Assembly: GCA_019636285.1 (NCBI GenBank)
Contig: JAHBXV010000001.1
Span: forward strand, 124,001 to 188,000
DNA: 64,000 bases
From: Planctomycetaceae bacterium
GTDB lineage: Bacteria; Planctomycetota; Planctomycetia; Planctomycetales; Planctomycetaceae
Direction: 5' to 3'
A program made the position numbers and the translations under genes. The notes under the pieces were generated by a model, which worked only from the letters and a program-made list of their open reading frames with translations, was not told where the DNA came from and made no database searches. This document shows, one piece after another, positions 8,429 through 17,419 of the stretch (its first letter is position 1; every line of letters begins with the position of its first letter).

Positions 8429-9769
8429 TCAGGAAACCTTGTGCCCAGTGGCCACAGCCTCGGGATGTTCCGAGGCCCACCACAGTCGCCACGTCCGAAT
8501 GTCATAGCCGTGATCCATCCCCGTCAATTTCCGCAGGGCTTCGCGAACTTCCGCATTCTGATGAACGACGGGAACGACCACCACGCGCCCGGGAGAACGG
8601 CTCGACGGATTGAATTCGGGGATCACATTCCCGGTTCGATAGGCCCCGGTTCGCAGGCCCGCCTCGATATCGGGAGGCAGACCGGAGCCCAGACCAGCTC
8701 CGAAGTTTCCGTCGCTGCCAAAAGAATAGGCTTGGGAATTTCCGGCCGGTACGCGAACCCGATAGCGGTGCGTTGTCACCAGCGATTGGATCAGCGGGGC
8801 GACAGCCCGATCATCCCCCACTCGCGCCAAACCCAGGGCCGCCCGGCAAACCACCACGTTCTGTTCGCTGCGAAGCTGGCGCAGATAGAGCGTCATCGCG
8901 TGTTCAAAATTCTCCGGGCCGATTCCCTGCACCGCCAGGTAGCGAATTTCGTCGTCCGGATCCTGCAGACTGATCCGCACCAGGCTGGGGATCGGCTTAG
9001 CCCCCGTCAACCCGCTCAGAATGCGCACGCCATACAGTCGAATCTCCCGATGCGGGTCTTCTCCCAGAAATCGGGCGACCGCCGGAGCCGCGTTGGGATC
9101 GTCAATCGCCCCAAGAGCTTTCCAGCCCTCTTCCTGTCGACCCGGAACGCGACCCTGGATCCAGGCGGACCACATCCGAACCGACTTGAACCATTCCCGC
9201 TCCGCCTCCAGTTCGGCGGCCGACTTTTCGATCAGGTCGAGCTCTTCCGGGGTGATGTATTTTCCCTTGTGAAGGACATACCCCTTGGCCTGCATTTCGG
9301 CGTCGTAATCGACCCAGCGTCCGTCTCGCCAGCGGTGTCCCAGCGCCTTGCGTGCCCCTTCGTGCTGGTCTTCCAGTTCGAGAACCTGCCGATACATTTC
9401 GGCCGCGTTTGCGCTCAGGCCCTGTTGCCGACACCATTCCGCCAGTTCAAAACGGGCCGCCGCCGTTTCCTCGATACTCCGGAGGCGCGTTTCCAGCTCT
9501 TCCTCCACCGCCGATCTGCGCAGGATGAATTCGACCTCGCGGACCGAAATGCTCACCTCGGCGCCGGAAAGGGTCGCGATGGTCAGCAGATGGCCGGTTT
9601 CCGGGACAATTCGCCCGTCCGGGTCCAGACTCCAGTTCGTCTGGACGATGCCGCGCAATTCGCCACCACTGGTCAGCCGGATCAGGTCGCCCGCGACGGG
9701 GCGGCTACCACCGGTGGCCATCAGGCCGACGAACGTCAAGAATAGGCAGGCTCGCTGCATCGATTCCAT
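8429..9769 (-). CDS. Secreted HEAT-repeat protein
   Basis: A 446-residue protein with an N-terminal signal peptide (MESMQRACLFLTFVGLMA), then a short beta-rich part (residues 25-80) and an alpha-helical solenoid with HEAT-like units such as ARFLGEDPHREIRLYGVRIL and SLQDPDDEIRYLAVQGIG (about residues 220-300). Such proteins act as binding scaffolds in the planctomycete periplasm; no enzymatic motif is visible. The start at ATG 9769 is supported by GGAGGGGAGG about 12 bases upstream and by the signal peptide; the longer open frame from 9871 lacks one. A possible promoter lies at 9902-9929. Confidence 0.8.
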   Translation of the reverse strand: MESMQRACLFLTFVGLMATGGSRPVAGDLIRLTSGGELRGIVQTNWSLDPDGRIVPETGHLLTIATLSGAEVSISVREVEFILRRSAVEEELETRLRSIEETAAARFELAEWCRQQGLSANAAEMYRQVLELEDQHEGARKALGHRWRDGRWVDYDAEMQAKGYVLHKGKYITPEELDLIEKSAAELEAEREWFKSVRMWSAWIQGRVPGRQEEGWKALGAIDDPNAAPAVARFLGEDPHREIRLYGVRILSGLTGAKPIPSLVRISLQDPDDEIRYLAVQGIGPENFEHAMTLYLRQLRSEQNVVVCRAALGLARVGDDRAVAPLIQSLVTTHRYRVRVPAGNSQAYSFGSDGNFGAGLGSGLPPDIEAGLRTGAYRTGNVIPEFNPSSRSPGRVVVVPVVHQNAEVREALRKLTGMDHGYDIRTWRLWWASEHPEAVATGHKVS

Positions 9770-10221
9770 GACCGATGACGCCTCCCCTCCAGGAGAAACT
9801 CGCGGAATTCCGTCTTCGGAAAGCCGGTTGCCAGACACCAGAATCTCGCGGCGGGAGCAACCTCGCAACAAGCTCCCGCTCGGAATCGTACCGACGCCTC
9901 AATTAGATCGTCCACGAGAAGGAATTCAAGAAGTCTCATCGGACGGGACGGTCGGATTTGCCCGCATCACCCGCCGATCTTGCCATCCCCTTCCGAACAA
10001 ACGCCCGGTTTGTACAGATCGGATGTGGAAAAGGGTCGCGGAGAACAGATAAAATCTCTGGTCTGTAAAGGCCGTGCGGGCTACGCGTCAATGGCCTCAG
10101 AACTTCTCCGTTGTCGCGATCGCGGTTGACCACTTCGGCGAAATCCGGGGTGTAGAGTTGCCTGGCGGGATCCATTTCTCGCCCGGTGGCCGTCAATTGC
10201 TCCAGAATGGGATTCCCCAAC
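9770..10221. other. Divergent intergenic region
   Basis: 452 bases separate the HEAT gene (minus) from the PQQ-propeller gene (plus). On the minus strand TTGAAT (9924-9929) and TCTAAT (9902-9907) are 16 bases apart, a plausible promoter for the HEAT gene. Near 10046-10066 there is a short inverted repeat ACAGA/TCTGT flanking an AT-rich AGATAAAAT. No credible gene in the region. Confidence 0.4.
9902..9929 (-). promoter_or_regulatory. Possible promoter of the HEAT-repeat gene
   Basis: Reading the minus strand, TTGAAT then 16 bases then TCTAAT. The -10 matches TATAAT at five of six positions and the -35 matches TTGACA at four of six. It lies about 135 bases before the chosen start at 9769. Confidence 0.3.
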
Positions 10222-11490
10222 ATGACACGCTTTGGATGGTCTGTCCTGACGGTAGCGTGTATCGCGGTTTCTTCGGTCTGCCAGGGGCAAACGGGAACGC
10301 CCGTCATCCCCTCGCACGAAAAGCTCGCCCGGTTGGGGCTGGAGCGGATGTGGGTCGGTCAGGCCACGCTGAACATCAGCCGCGACAAGGTCGCCCATAT
10401 CTCTCTCGATGAAGAGATGATTTTCGTGCAGTCCGACTCCGGACTGATTACGGCCTTCGACGCCGAGCGCGGCGATCGACTGTGGGCGACAAAGCTGGGC
10501 CGGGGTGATTCCGAAGCTTTTCCCGCGATCGCGAATGAGAACGAAGTTCTCGTCGTCACCGGGGCCTATCTTTACAGCTTGAACAAACGAAACGGGAACA
10601 CGTACTGGAAACTGCGTCTTCCCGGCCCTCCGTCAACCTCTCCCGCCCTTGACGACGAACACGTCTTCCTCGGCATGGTCGATGGCAGCATCTATGCCGT
10701 CAATCTCGCCAAGGCACGGCAGCTCTACCAGGAACAGCGGCTGCCGCAATGGTCCAGCGAGACCATCGACTGGCGATACCAGGCCTTCCTGGAAGTCACG
10801 ACTCAGCCCGTTGTCGCCTCGCAGATCGTTAATTTCGCCAGCCGCGGCGGGTCTCTTTATGGAGTGACGGCACGAGACCACAAGCTCGCCTTCCAACTGG
10901 AAACCGAGAAGGCGATTGTCGCCCCCCTGGCCCGCTGGGAAGATCGGCTCTTCGTCGCCTCGGAGGACTTTTCCGTTTATTCGCTGAATGCCAACAACGG
11001 CAAGGTCTACTGGGAGTTTCTCACCAGCGCTCCCATTCGCAAACCGCCGATCGCCCTCGACCGCGATTTGTTCCTTTCTCCAGAACGCCGCGGCCTGTTC
11101 TGCCTCGATTTGCAGACTGGCGAGTTGCGCTGGGTCCGGCCGGAAGTCGAAGCCTTCGCGGCGGCCACGAGCGACTCGGTTTACGCCACCGACGTGGAAC
11201 GCAACCTGATGCGTATTGACCGCGAGAATGGGGCGATTATCGGCGCGATTCCCATGCGGTCGTTCCCGGTGACCCTGCCGAACATCGTGACCGACCGGAT
11301 CTATCTCGCCACCGAGTCCGGGCTCGTCCTGGCTCTCCGACAGACAGGGCGTACGTTCCCGGTCTATCACCAGAACCCGTTGCGTCTGCCCATCGTCCCG
11401 ATGTTCGCCCCGGAAGAGGAAGAAGCGGAAGCCGCCCCGACCACGGAAGGCGAACCAACCCCGGCAGCGACACCCGATACGACGAACTGA
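10222..11490 (+). CDS. Secreted PQQ-like beta-propeller repeat protein
   Basis: A 422-residue exported protein. ATG 10222 gives a good signal peptide (TRFGWSVLTVACIAVSS). The mature part has repeated propeller blades of the PQQ/BamB type, with recurring units such as SGLITAFDAERGDRLWATKL, DGSIYAVNLAKA, DFSVYSLNANNGKVYWEF and RGLFCLDLQTGELRWVRP. The C terminus (from about residue 395) is a Glu/Ala/Pro/Thr-rich low-complexity tail. No catalytic or PQQ-ligand residues can be identified, so a binding or assembly role is more likely than dehydrogenase activity. Neighbours give no functional clue. Confidence 0.85.
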   Translation: MTRFGWSVLTVACIAVSSVCQGQTGTPVIPSHEKLARLGLERMWVGQATLNISRDKVAHISLDEEMIFVQSDSGLITAFDAERGDRLWATKLGRGDSEAFPAIANENEVLVVTGAYLYSLNKRNGNTYWKLRLPGPPSTSPALDDEHVFLGMVDGSIYAVNLAKARQLYQEQRLPQWSSETIDWRYQAFLEVTTQPVVASQIVNFASRGGSLYGVTARDHKLAFQLETEKAIVAPLARWEDRLFVASEDFSVYSLNANNGKVYWEFLTSAPIRKPPIALDRDLFLSPERRGLFCLDLQTGELRWVRPEVEAFAAATSDSVYATDVERNLMRIDRENGAIIGAIPMRSFPVTLPNIVTDRIYLATESGLVLALRQTGRTFPVYHQNPLRLPIVPMFAPEEEEAEAAPTTEGEPTPAATPDTTN

Positions 11491-11590
11491 GCGTCTGCCG
11501 GACTGCAACCGGACATTGCGGCGGCGCCGCAAAGTGCCCGCCCGAGACTCCACGAGCCTCGGCAGGCACAACCAGCCATGTCAGAACTTC

Positions 11591-12469
11591 TCAGTCGATG
11601 ATCTTGTTGATCGGGTATTCGACGATCCCCCGCGCTCCCGCTTCTTTCAGCGCGGGAATAATCGTCCGGACATACGCTTCGTTGACGATCGTGTTGACAT
11701 CGACCCAGTCGGGATCGGACAGCGACGAAACCGTCGGCTGCTGAAGCGCGGGGAGCCGGGAGAGAATGGTGGGGAGATCCTGCCGCCTCACGTTCATCAT
11801 CAAGCCGACTTTGCCCTCGGCCGCCAGGCATGATTGCAGCATCAGCGAAATAGTCTGAAGCTTGGATCGCTTCCACTCATCGGCGTGCGCCGTCTTGTTG
11901 GCGATCAGCCGCGTGGTGCTTTGCAGCACTTCGTCGATGATTCGCAGATTATTCGCCCGCAGCGAATTGCCAGTTTCGGTCACTTCGACGATCGCATCGG
12001 CCAGGCGGGGAGGTTTGACCTCCGTTGCCCCCCAGGAGAATTCGACCTTCGCCGTGACGCCATGCCGATCAAGATAGGTCTTGGTCAACCCGACCGCTTC
12101 CGTCGCGATGCGCTTGCCCTCGAGATCCTTGGCCGACCGAATCGGAGAGTCGTTCGGGACGCAGAGCACCCACCGCACCGGTCGACGGCTGACCTTGGAA
12201 AAGACCAGCTCGCAGACTTCGACAACATCGGCATTCGTTTCGAGCACCCAGTCGTGCCCAGTAATGCCGGCATCGAGAATTCCCTGCTCGACATACCGCG
12301 CCATTTCCTGCGCGCGAATCAGCAGGCATTCGATTTCGGCGTCGTCAATTTCGGGATAGTACGAGCGCGAGGGGAACTTGATGCTGTACCCGGCCTTCTT
12401 GAACAGTTCGGCCGTCGCCTCTTGCAGGCTTCCCGACGGAATCCCCAGTTTCAACACGCGTTCACTCAT
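11591..12469 (-). CDS. hisG: ATP phosphoribosyltransferase (long form)
   Basis: HisG catalyses the first step of histidine synthesis, joining ATP and PRPP. The 292-residue product is the long form with a C-terminal ACT-like regulatory domain. Visible signatures are the N-terminal [23 protein letters not shown], the [15 protein letters not shown] strand, and the PRPP-binding region [18 protein letters not shown] (about residues 160-177). The C terminus (about 215-292; [28 protein letters not shown]) fits the allosteric domain. Start ATG 12469. hisI lies 103 bases upstream on the same strand, so hisI-hisG is probably one unit; other his genes are not in the window. Confidence 0.95.
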   Translation of the reverse strand: MSERVLKLGIPSGSLQEATAELFKKAGYSIKFPSRSYYPEIDDAEIECLLIRAQEMARYVEQGILDAGITGHDWVLETNADVVEVCELVFSKVSRRPVRWVLCVPNDSPIRSAKDLEGKRIATEAVGLTKTYLDRHGVTAKVEFSWGATEVKPPRLADAIVEVTETGNSLRANNLRIIDEVLQSTTRLIANKTAHADEWKRSKLQTISLMLQSCLAAEGKVGLMMNVRRQDLPTILSRLPALQQPTVSSLSDPDWVDVNTIVNEAYVRTIIPALKEAGARGIVEYPINKIID

Positions 12470-12571
12470 CGGCGGTCACTTCCCGGTCGTGGATTTTCAC
12501 TATTCGCACGCAAGGCGGTGCGTTCAAATTGGCGTCGGCGCGCTCGACAGGCCGACGCGACGAAGGGCAAA

Positions 12572-12973
12572 TCAAGACTTCCCATAGACGGCGGCCGGAT
12601 CGAACACACGTTCGCCCACCACGGTCACGCCCTGCGACGCCGGGTCGATCCGTCGGAAGAAACAGCTCTTGAAGCCTTCGTGGCAGGCCGCTCCCCCAAT
12701 CTGGTTCACTTTGACGAGCAGAGTGTCGGCGTCGCAGTCGAAGTAGAGTTCTTTCAACTCCTGGACATTGCCGCTCTCTTCCCCTTTTCGCCACAACTTC
12801 TTGCGACTGCGGGAATAATAGCAGACACGCCCCGTTTTCAGTGTCTCGTGGTAGGCTTCCCGATTCATGTACGCCAGCATCAACACGTCGCCCGTCGCCA
12901 CGTCCTGGGCAATCACGGGAATCAAGTCGTTTTTCTCGAAGTTCGGCCCAGTTGCCGCGTCTGCCGTCGCCAC
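12572..12973 (-). CDS. hisI: Phosphoribosyl-AMP cyclohydrolase
   Basis: HisI opens the adenine ring of phosphoribosyl-AMP, the third step of histidine synthesis. The roughly 133-residue product contains the family motifs [30 protein letters not shown], and [21 protein letters not shown], the last with the Asp/Cys residues that bind zinc and magnesium. The fused HisE pyrophosphohydrolase domain seen in many bacteria is absent. I chose GTG 12973 because GGAAGG lies eight bases upstream; GTG 12982 would have its Shine-Dalgarno almost touching the start. It precedes hisG on the same strand. Confidence 0.94.
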   Translation of the reverse strand: MATADAATGPNFEKNDLIPVIAQDVATGDVLMLAYMNREAYHETLKTGRVCYYSRSRKKLWRKGEESGNVQELKELYFDCDADTLLVKVNQIGGAACHEGFKSCFFRRIDPASQGVTVVGERVFDPAAVYGKS

Positions 12974-13097
12974 GAAAATCACCTTCCTGCTTCCAAAGAG
13001 CCAGCGGGCGCGCCGCCCCTGCTTATCAAACCATGCAGCCTATCACATTTCAGGACCGCCGAAAACGGACTGAAAACCGGCTCTTGGAGCCCAAAAT

Positions 13098-14273
13098 TCA
13101 TCCATGGGTTCTCGCCGGGCGCGCCGCCAGCACGCGCTCGTAAACCGTGCGAATCCGACGGGTCATTGTCTCATGAGCGAATTCGGTCGCACAAAGTTCG
13201 CGTCCCGCCCGGCCCATCCGCTCGCGAAGTTCTGGGTCTGCTGCCAAACGGGTCACGGCATCCACCAATCCGGGGACATCTCCCACGGGAACCAGCAGCC
13301 CCGTTTGCTCCGGCAGGACGACTTCATGCGCGCCATCAATCGCGAAGCTGACGACCGGCTTCCCGGCGACCATGGCCTGCGGAAGAACCCGTGCCAGGCC
13401 CTCCCAGACACTGGTGTGCATCACAACATCCGCTGCGAGCAGCAGTTCAGGAATTCGTTCGGGGGCAACCAGGCCCGTCATGATGACGCGATCCGTCAGT
13501 CCCAACCGTGCCAGATTTTCCTCGATTTGCGGCCGCAGGATTCCGTCTCCAACCAGGAGAATTTTCAGCCGTGGCGCTCTTTCCACGAGCCTGGGCAGCG
13601 CTTCCTGCCAATACTCGTGGCCTTTGAGCGGAAACAGCCGTGCGACTTTCGCCACCACGAGGTCATCGGGGGCAAGCCCCAACTCGCGTCTCGCTTCCTC
13701 GCGGGAGCGACTCGGGTTCAGGTAGGGAGCCACGTCGAAGCCGCTGCGAATGGTGACGAACTTCTCTCTGGGCGCGACCCCGGCGGCGACGTATTGATCG
13801 ATCATCGCGTCGCAGACGGTGATGAATTGGTCGGTTCGTGGTCCGGCCCACCTTTCGAGTGCCCGATATACGCCGAATGCGAGCCGCCCTTGGCCCACGT
13901 GAAAGGAAGCCCCGTGGACGGTGTGGACGGTTGGTAGCCCCAGCAGGCTCGCCGCCCATCGTCCGAGAATCCCAGCCTTGGAGGTGTGGGTGTGAACGAG
14001 GTCGGGTGAAAGACGCCTCAAGCAGCGACGAATCGCAATCGCAGACTGCAAGTCACGCATGGGATGCAGGTTACGACGAAGCTCCGGCAGTAAATGAAGC
14101 TCCACGCCAGCCAGCCGCGCCAGCGGCTCCAGAGATCCTTCTGGTCCGACTCCCGGCCCGGTAATCAGACTGACCCGGTCGCCGAACAGTCGCATCTGGT
14201 CAATGACGTTCCAGAGAGTGTTTTCCTGGGCGCCCCCGACAATCAGACGCGTAATAACATGGGCCACGTGCAT
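13098..14273 (-). CDS. Glycosyltransferase family 4 protein
   Basis: A 391-residue GT-B fold glycosyltransferase. N-terminal acceptor half: HVITRLIVGGAQENTLW and DLVHTHTSKAGILGRW. C-terminal nucleotide-sugar half: VVAKVARLFPLKGHEYWQEA, LLVGDGILRPQIEENLARL, and the EX7E-like site in ADVVMHTSVWEGLARVLPQAM followed by AGKPVVSFAIDGAHEVV. Family 4 enzymes transfer sugars with retention, usually in polysaccharide or glycolipid synthesis; the substrate is not predictable. It stands alone, divergent from the VWA gene, and the start ATG is at 14273. Confidence 0.92.
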   Translation of the reverse strand: MHVAHVITRLIVGGAQENTLWNVIDQMRLFGDRVSLITGPGVGPEGSLEPLARLAGVELHLLPELRRNLHPMRDLQSAIAIRRCLRRLSPDLVHTHTSKAGILGRWAASLLGLPTVHTVHGASFHVGQGRLAFGVYRALERWAGPRTDQFITVCDAMIDQYVAAGVAPREKFVTIRSGFDVAPYLNPSRSREEARRELGLAPDDLVVAKVARLFPLKGHEYWQEALPRLVERAPRLKILLVGDGILRPQIEENLARLGLTDRVIMTGLVAPERIPELLLAADVVMHTSVWEGLARVLPQAMVAGKPVVSFAIDGAHEVVLPEQTGLLVPVGDVPGLVDAVTRLAADPELRERMGRAGRELCATEFAHETMTRRIRTVYERVLAARPARTHG

Positions 14274-14306
14274 GCGAAACAGCGCCCTCGCGCGTCAAAG
14301 AACGAA

Positions 14307-14335
14307 TTGACCCAATCCCTTACGAAACTTATAGT
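14307..14335 (+). promoter_or_regulatory. Sigma-70-type promoter of the VWA gene
   Basis: TTGACC, exactly 17 bases, then TATAGT. Each hexamer matches the consensus at five of six positions. It lies about 50 bases before the ATG of the VWA gene in the divergent gap with the GT4 gene. Confidence 0.65.
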
Positions 14336-14383
14336 TCTGGTAAGTGTACCGTTTCGTCGCCTGGCGACCAACGGAGTTTGTCC

Positions 14384-15406
14384 ATGTCGACAACCGTTCC
14401 CAATCCTTCCGCGCCACCTAGCGTTCGCGGCTCTTCGTGGTCGATCCAACTTCCCAGTTGGCTTCTCTCGCTGTGCATTCATGCGTTCATTCTTCTGCTT
14501 TTGGCCCGGTGGCTTGAGTGGTCGCAACGGACTCCGGTTGGCCTGACAGAAGAGTTTGGCCGTGAAGTTGGGCTGGTTCTGAAGTCACCAAAGGCGGCTG
14601 ACTCGGCCAGCACGCTCCCATCGACGACCGACGACACCCAGGACGTTCCCAGCGAGGCACAGGCGGAACCGATTAACGTCACGTCAGCGACACCGCCTGT
14701 TCCCGTCTCCACGGCGACCACTTCGGCTGTCCAGACGATTGGCGCCGGACCGCCCCCCCGGGCCATCGGGGATGAGTCGCCATCAGCGCCATCGGTCTTA
14801 ACCGACAGCGGCGGAGCCCCCGCGCCGAAGGCCGTCATCGGGGATGGCGTTCCCGGCGCTTCCTTCATGGGGGCGCAAGACAAGGGCTCCCGGATTGTCT
14901 TCGTCATCGACTGTTCGGGAAGCATGGCGAATGGGAATGCCATGCGCGTCGCGAAAGCCGAGCTTGTGGCCAGCCTGGAACAGTTGGACTCGGGGCAGCA
15001 GTTTCAGATTGTCTTTTACAACGAGAAGACCCGCCTGATGATGGGCCGGAACCGCAGCGACCGGCCGGAACTCTTGTTCGCGACCGACATCAACAAGCGA
15101 CTGGCCCGGCAGTACATCAGCAGCATTCCTCCGGAAGGGGGAACTATTCATGTTCCCGCCCTCAAACAGGCCCTGGACTTGGGGCCCGAAGTCATCTTTT
15201 TTCTGACCGATGCCAAGGAACCGCAACTCACGAGTAAGGAACTGGCCGATCTGGAAAAACGGAACGGCGGTCGCACCCGGATTCACACCATTGAATTCGG
15301 GAAGGATTCACTGCTGCAGAACCTCGACAATTTCCTGAAGAAGCTCGCGCGACAGAATGGCGGAACCTACCGCTACCAGGACATCGGCAAGTTCGCCGAC
15401 CGGTAA
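14384..15406 (+). CDS. Membrane-anchored von Willebrand factor type A domain protein
   Basis: A 340-residue protein. One N-terminal membrane helix (WLLSLCIHAFILLLLARWL, about residues 25-43) is followed by a Ser/Thr/Pro-rich linker (about 60-160) and a VWA domain. The metal-dependent adhesion site is visible as DCSGSM (DxSxS) after RIVFVI, with a second MIDAS segment around PPEGGTIHVPAL and a FFLTDAKEPQL strand. The layout (short cytoplasmic N terminus, one helix, proline-rich linker) resembles TonB-like anchors with a VWA head. ATG 14384 has ACGGAG seven bases upstream. It is followed after 29 bases by a secreted protein gene, probably the same transcript. Function unknown. Confidence 0.82.
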   Translation: MSTTVPNPSAPPSVRGSSWSIQLPSWLLSLCIHAFILLLLARWLEWSQRTPVGLTEEFGREVGLVLKSPKAADSASTLPSTTDDTQDVPSEAQAEPINVTSATPPVPVSTATTSAVQTIGAGPPPRAIGDESPSAPSVLTDSGGAPAPKAVIGDGVPGASFMGAQDKGSRIVFVIDCSGSMANGNAMRVAKAELVASLEQLDSGQQFQIVFYNEKTRLMMGRNRSDRPELLFATDINKRLARQYISSIPPEGGTIHVPALKQALDLGPEVIFFLTDAKEPQLTSKELADLEKRNGGRTRIHTIEFGKDSLLQNLDNFLKKLARQNGGTYRYQDIGKFADR

Positions 15407-15435
15407 ACGTCAGGAGTTTTTGGGTACCGCGACTG

Positions 15436-16389
15436 ATGTGCAGAGCCCTCCTCGTCCTGTTCCTCGCTTCCTTGCCCACGGCGATTCACGCCCAGGATCG
15501 CGTGATCCTACAACCGGACGGAACCAGTGGAACCGTTTCGCTCAAAGGCGAGATCATCGACTACACCGGTCGTGAACTGGTCATCCGACCGCGCGAACTG
15601 GGCGACATCAAACGCTACCCGGCCTCGACAGTCCGCGAAATTCAGACCGCGTACCACGATAGCCATCTCGCGGGGCGCGAAGCCCTCGCGCGGCGGGATT
15701 GGGCAACCTGCGAAGACAAGTTGGCCGCGGCTCTCAACCAGGAAACTCGCACCTGGGTCCGCAGGGACATTCTGGCACTCCAGGTGCGCTCCGCGCTCGA
15801 ACAGGGGAAATGGTTACAGGCGGCACGGCGTTTTCTCCTGATTGTCGAGTCGGACCCGCGGACCATTCATTACGACCTGATTCCCCTGTTGTGGATCGGC
15901 GAAACTCTGAACGACGAAGAATCCGCACTTATGCGCGGCTGGTTGAATCATCGCTACGCAGCAGCCCAGTTGATTGCGGTGAGCGCGCTGCTGGACGTCC
16001 GCGATGCCCAGGTGACTCAGACACTCAAGAGCCTGCTGAGAGGCGACGACATCATCGTCCAGCGACTGGCGCGATTCCTCGATTATCGAGCCCAAATCTC
16101 CGACGACCCGCAAACCCTCCCGGACATACGCCGCTGGGAAAATCAGGCTGACGAACTGGCTCCGGCGCTTCGAGGCGGGCCGTACGTCGTCATTGGCGTG
16201 GCATATTCCCTGAAGCACGAACACGACTGGGCAGCAGCCTGCTACCTTCGCACGCCGCTCATGAACCATCCGGATGCAAGATTGCGACGCGCAGCCGCAC
16301 GGCTGGCGGTTGAGTCGCTGACGGCCGCCGGAATGATCGCCGCCGCCGAATCGCTGCAACGTGAGCTTTCCAACCGTGAGATGGAGTGA
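15436..16389 (+). CDS. Secreted helical-repeat protein, uncharacterised
   Basis: A 317-residue protein with a signal peptide (RALLVLFLASLPTAIHAQ) and a mature part starting with a small beta region (residues 22-70: SLKGEIIDYTGRELVIRPR) and then alpha-helical repeats reminiscent of TPR/HEAT units (ALNQETRTWVRRDILALQVR, RRFLLIVESDPRT, LAVESLTAAGMIAAAESLQ). I recognise no enzymatic motif. It begins 29 bases after the VWA gene, with AGGAG 20 bases upstream, and shares its direction, so the two products may act together in the periplasm. Start ATG 15436. Confidence 0.75.
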   Translation: MCRALLVLFLASLPTAIHAQDRVILQPDGTSGTVSLKGEIIDYTGRELVIRPRELGDIKRYPASTVREIQTAYHDSHLAGREALARRDWATCEDKLAAALNQETRTWVRRDILALQVRSALEQGKWLQAARRFLLIVESDPRTIHYDLIPLLWIGETLNDEESALMRGWLNHRYAAAQLIAVSALLDVRDAQVTQTLKSLLRGDDIIVQRLARFLDYRAQISDDPQTLPDIRRWENQADELAPALRGGPYVVIGVAYSLKHEHDWAAACYLRTPLMNHPDARLRRAAARLAVESLTAAGMIAAAESLQRELSNREME

Positions 16390-16544
16390 GCGCGCGGCGA
16401 GTGGTCGTGGAGGTCTTTCTGGGCTGGCAATTTGGCGACCCGATGCTGGCTGAACTGGACATATTTTCTGAGATTTTGCCCCGTTGCGTTACGGCGGCCC
16501 ATGGCGAATCTCGACTCGAAGCCTCAGGTCACGGCTGGAATTAA

Positions 16545-16583
16545 TAGCTATTTTTTAGCCACTAGAACTTGACATTTTAGCTA
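16545..16583. promoter_or_regulatory. Paired TAGCTA palindromes upstream of the RHH-GNAT cassette
   Basis: Two copies of the palindrome TAGCTA (16545-16550 and 16578-16583), centre-to-centre 33 bases, in an AT-rich island that differs from the surrounding GC-rich DNA. TTGACA sits between them at 16569-16574, and TATAAA overlaps the second copy at 16582-16587. Ribbon-helix-helix repressors commonly bind short repeated palindromes next to their own gene, so this may be an autoregulatory operator; that is inference. Confidence 0.4.
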
Positions 16584-16616
16584 TAAAGACTGATGATTGA
16601 CTGTGGAGGTGGACCC

Positions 16617-16826
16617 ATGAGCAAACGCACGATGACGCTGAATCTCACCGAGCGTGAGATGCATGTTCTCGATCAGCTTTGTGCCAAAAAGGGCCTCAAC
16701 AAGACCGCTCTCATGCGGCAAGCGCTTCGGCTGTATCAAGCAGTGGACACCAGGCTTGAGCAAGGTGACAAGCTCATGTTCGAGAACGAGGAAAAGAACG
16801 AAAAGTCGGAGATGGTGGTACTGTGA
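16617..16826 (+). CDS. Ribbon-helix-helix (CopG/Arc-like) small protein
   Basis: A 69-residue protein. The N-terminal strand KRTMTLNLTEREMHVLDQL followed by a helix-turn-helix (KKGLNKTALMRQALRLYQ) is a typical ribbon-helix-helix DNA-binding unit. The C-terminal third (about residues 47-69; EQGDKLMFENEEKNEKSE) is charged and may contact a partner. ATG 16617 follows GGAGGTGG closely. It is the first gene of a three-gene cassette: the GNAT gene overlaps its stop codon (GTGA). By analogy with antitoxins of the TacA/AtaR kind it may be a repressor and/or antitoxin for the GNAT protein. The two TAGCTA sites upstream could be its operator. Confidence 0.82.
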   Translation: MSKRTMTLNLTEREMHVLDQLCAKKGLNKTALMRQALRLYQAVDTRLEQGDKLMFENEEKNEKSEMVVL

Positions 16827-17416
16827 GCAGTACGTCGTCCGTCGTCTATCTCCGTGATGGAGCAACGGGGCAGCTTGTCCAAGCTGAACTCCACGACTCG
16901 ATCCTTCAACGGCATCTGGACGACCACAAGAATCACTGGAACCCTTTAATCGTGGCTCAAGGTGAACAACATGGACACTGGGACTGGGAGCGGAAGTGGT
17001 CGCATTTCTCGGCTCAGTTGCGCTACCAATCCTTCGCCATCGAGTGCAACGGTCAATCTCAGGGATTGATGATTGTCAATACGATCAAGCGGTGTCGTAT
17101 TCGGCAGCAAGCCAACAAGCATCTCGTATATGTCGAATATCTGGAGGCCGCGCCTTGGAATCGAAGAGAGATTCCGAAGTGGAATCGGTTCAGTGGCGTC
17201 GGAACGGTCCTGATGGCCGCAGCCATCCAACTTAGCATTGATGAGGGGAATCATGGACGAATCGGTCTACACTCGCTTCCGCAAGCAGACACTTTCTACC
17301 GAGACAAGTGCGGCATGACAGACCTCGGCCCGGACGTCTCGTACAATCCACATCCACTGCGGTACTTCGAGATGACCGAGGTACAGGCAGCGGCATTCAT
17401 TCAGGAAGGGAGATAG
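16823..17416 (+). CDS. GNAT-fold acetyltransferase
   Basis: A 197-residue protein whose C-terminal half is a GNAT fold. The acetyl-CoA pyrophosphate loop appears as RFSGVGTVLMAAAIQLS (about residues 122-138), preceded by the strand VYVEYLEAAPW and followed by RIGLHSLPQADTFYRDKCGM, the usual beta5-alpha4 segment. The N-terminal 75 residues are unassigned. Substrate unknown; GNAT proteins paired with an upstream RHH gene include tRNA-acetylating toxins, but this one is longer than those (about 150-175 residues). GTG 16823 overlaps the RHH stop, so translation is coupled. A third small gene begins three bases after its stop. Confidence 0.78.
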   Translation: MSSTSSVVYLRDGATGQLVQAELHDSILQRHLDDHKNHWNPLIVAQGEQHGHWDWERKWSHFSAQLRYQSFAIECNGQSQGLMIVNTIKRCRIRQQANKHLVYVEYLEAAPWNRREIPKWNRFSGVGTVLMAAAIQLSIDEGNHGRIGLHSLPQADTFYRDKCGMTDLGPDVSYNPHPLRYFEMTEVQAAAFIQEGR

Positions 17417-17419
17417 ACA

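Noticed and set aside
7934-9745. 603-codon plus-strand open frame
   Set aside because: Spans the reverse strand of two real genes and the gap between them; no domain or ribosome site.
11834-13351. 505-codon plus-strand open frame
   Set aside because: Antisense to hisG and hisI, both certain.
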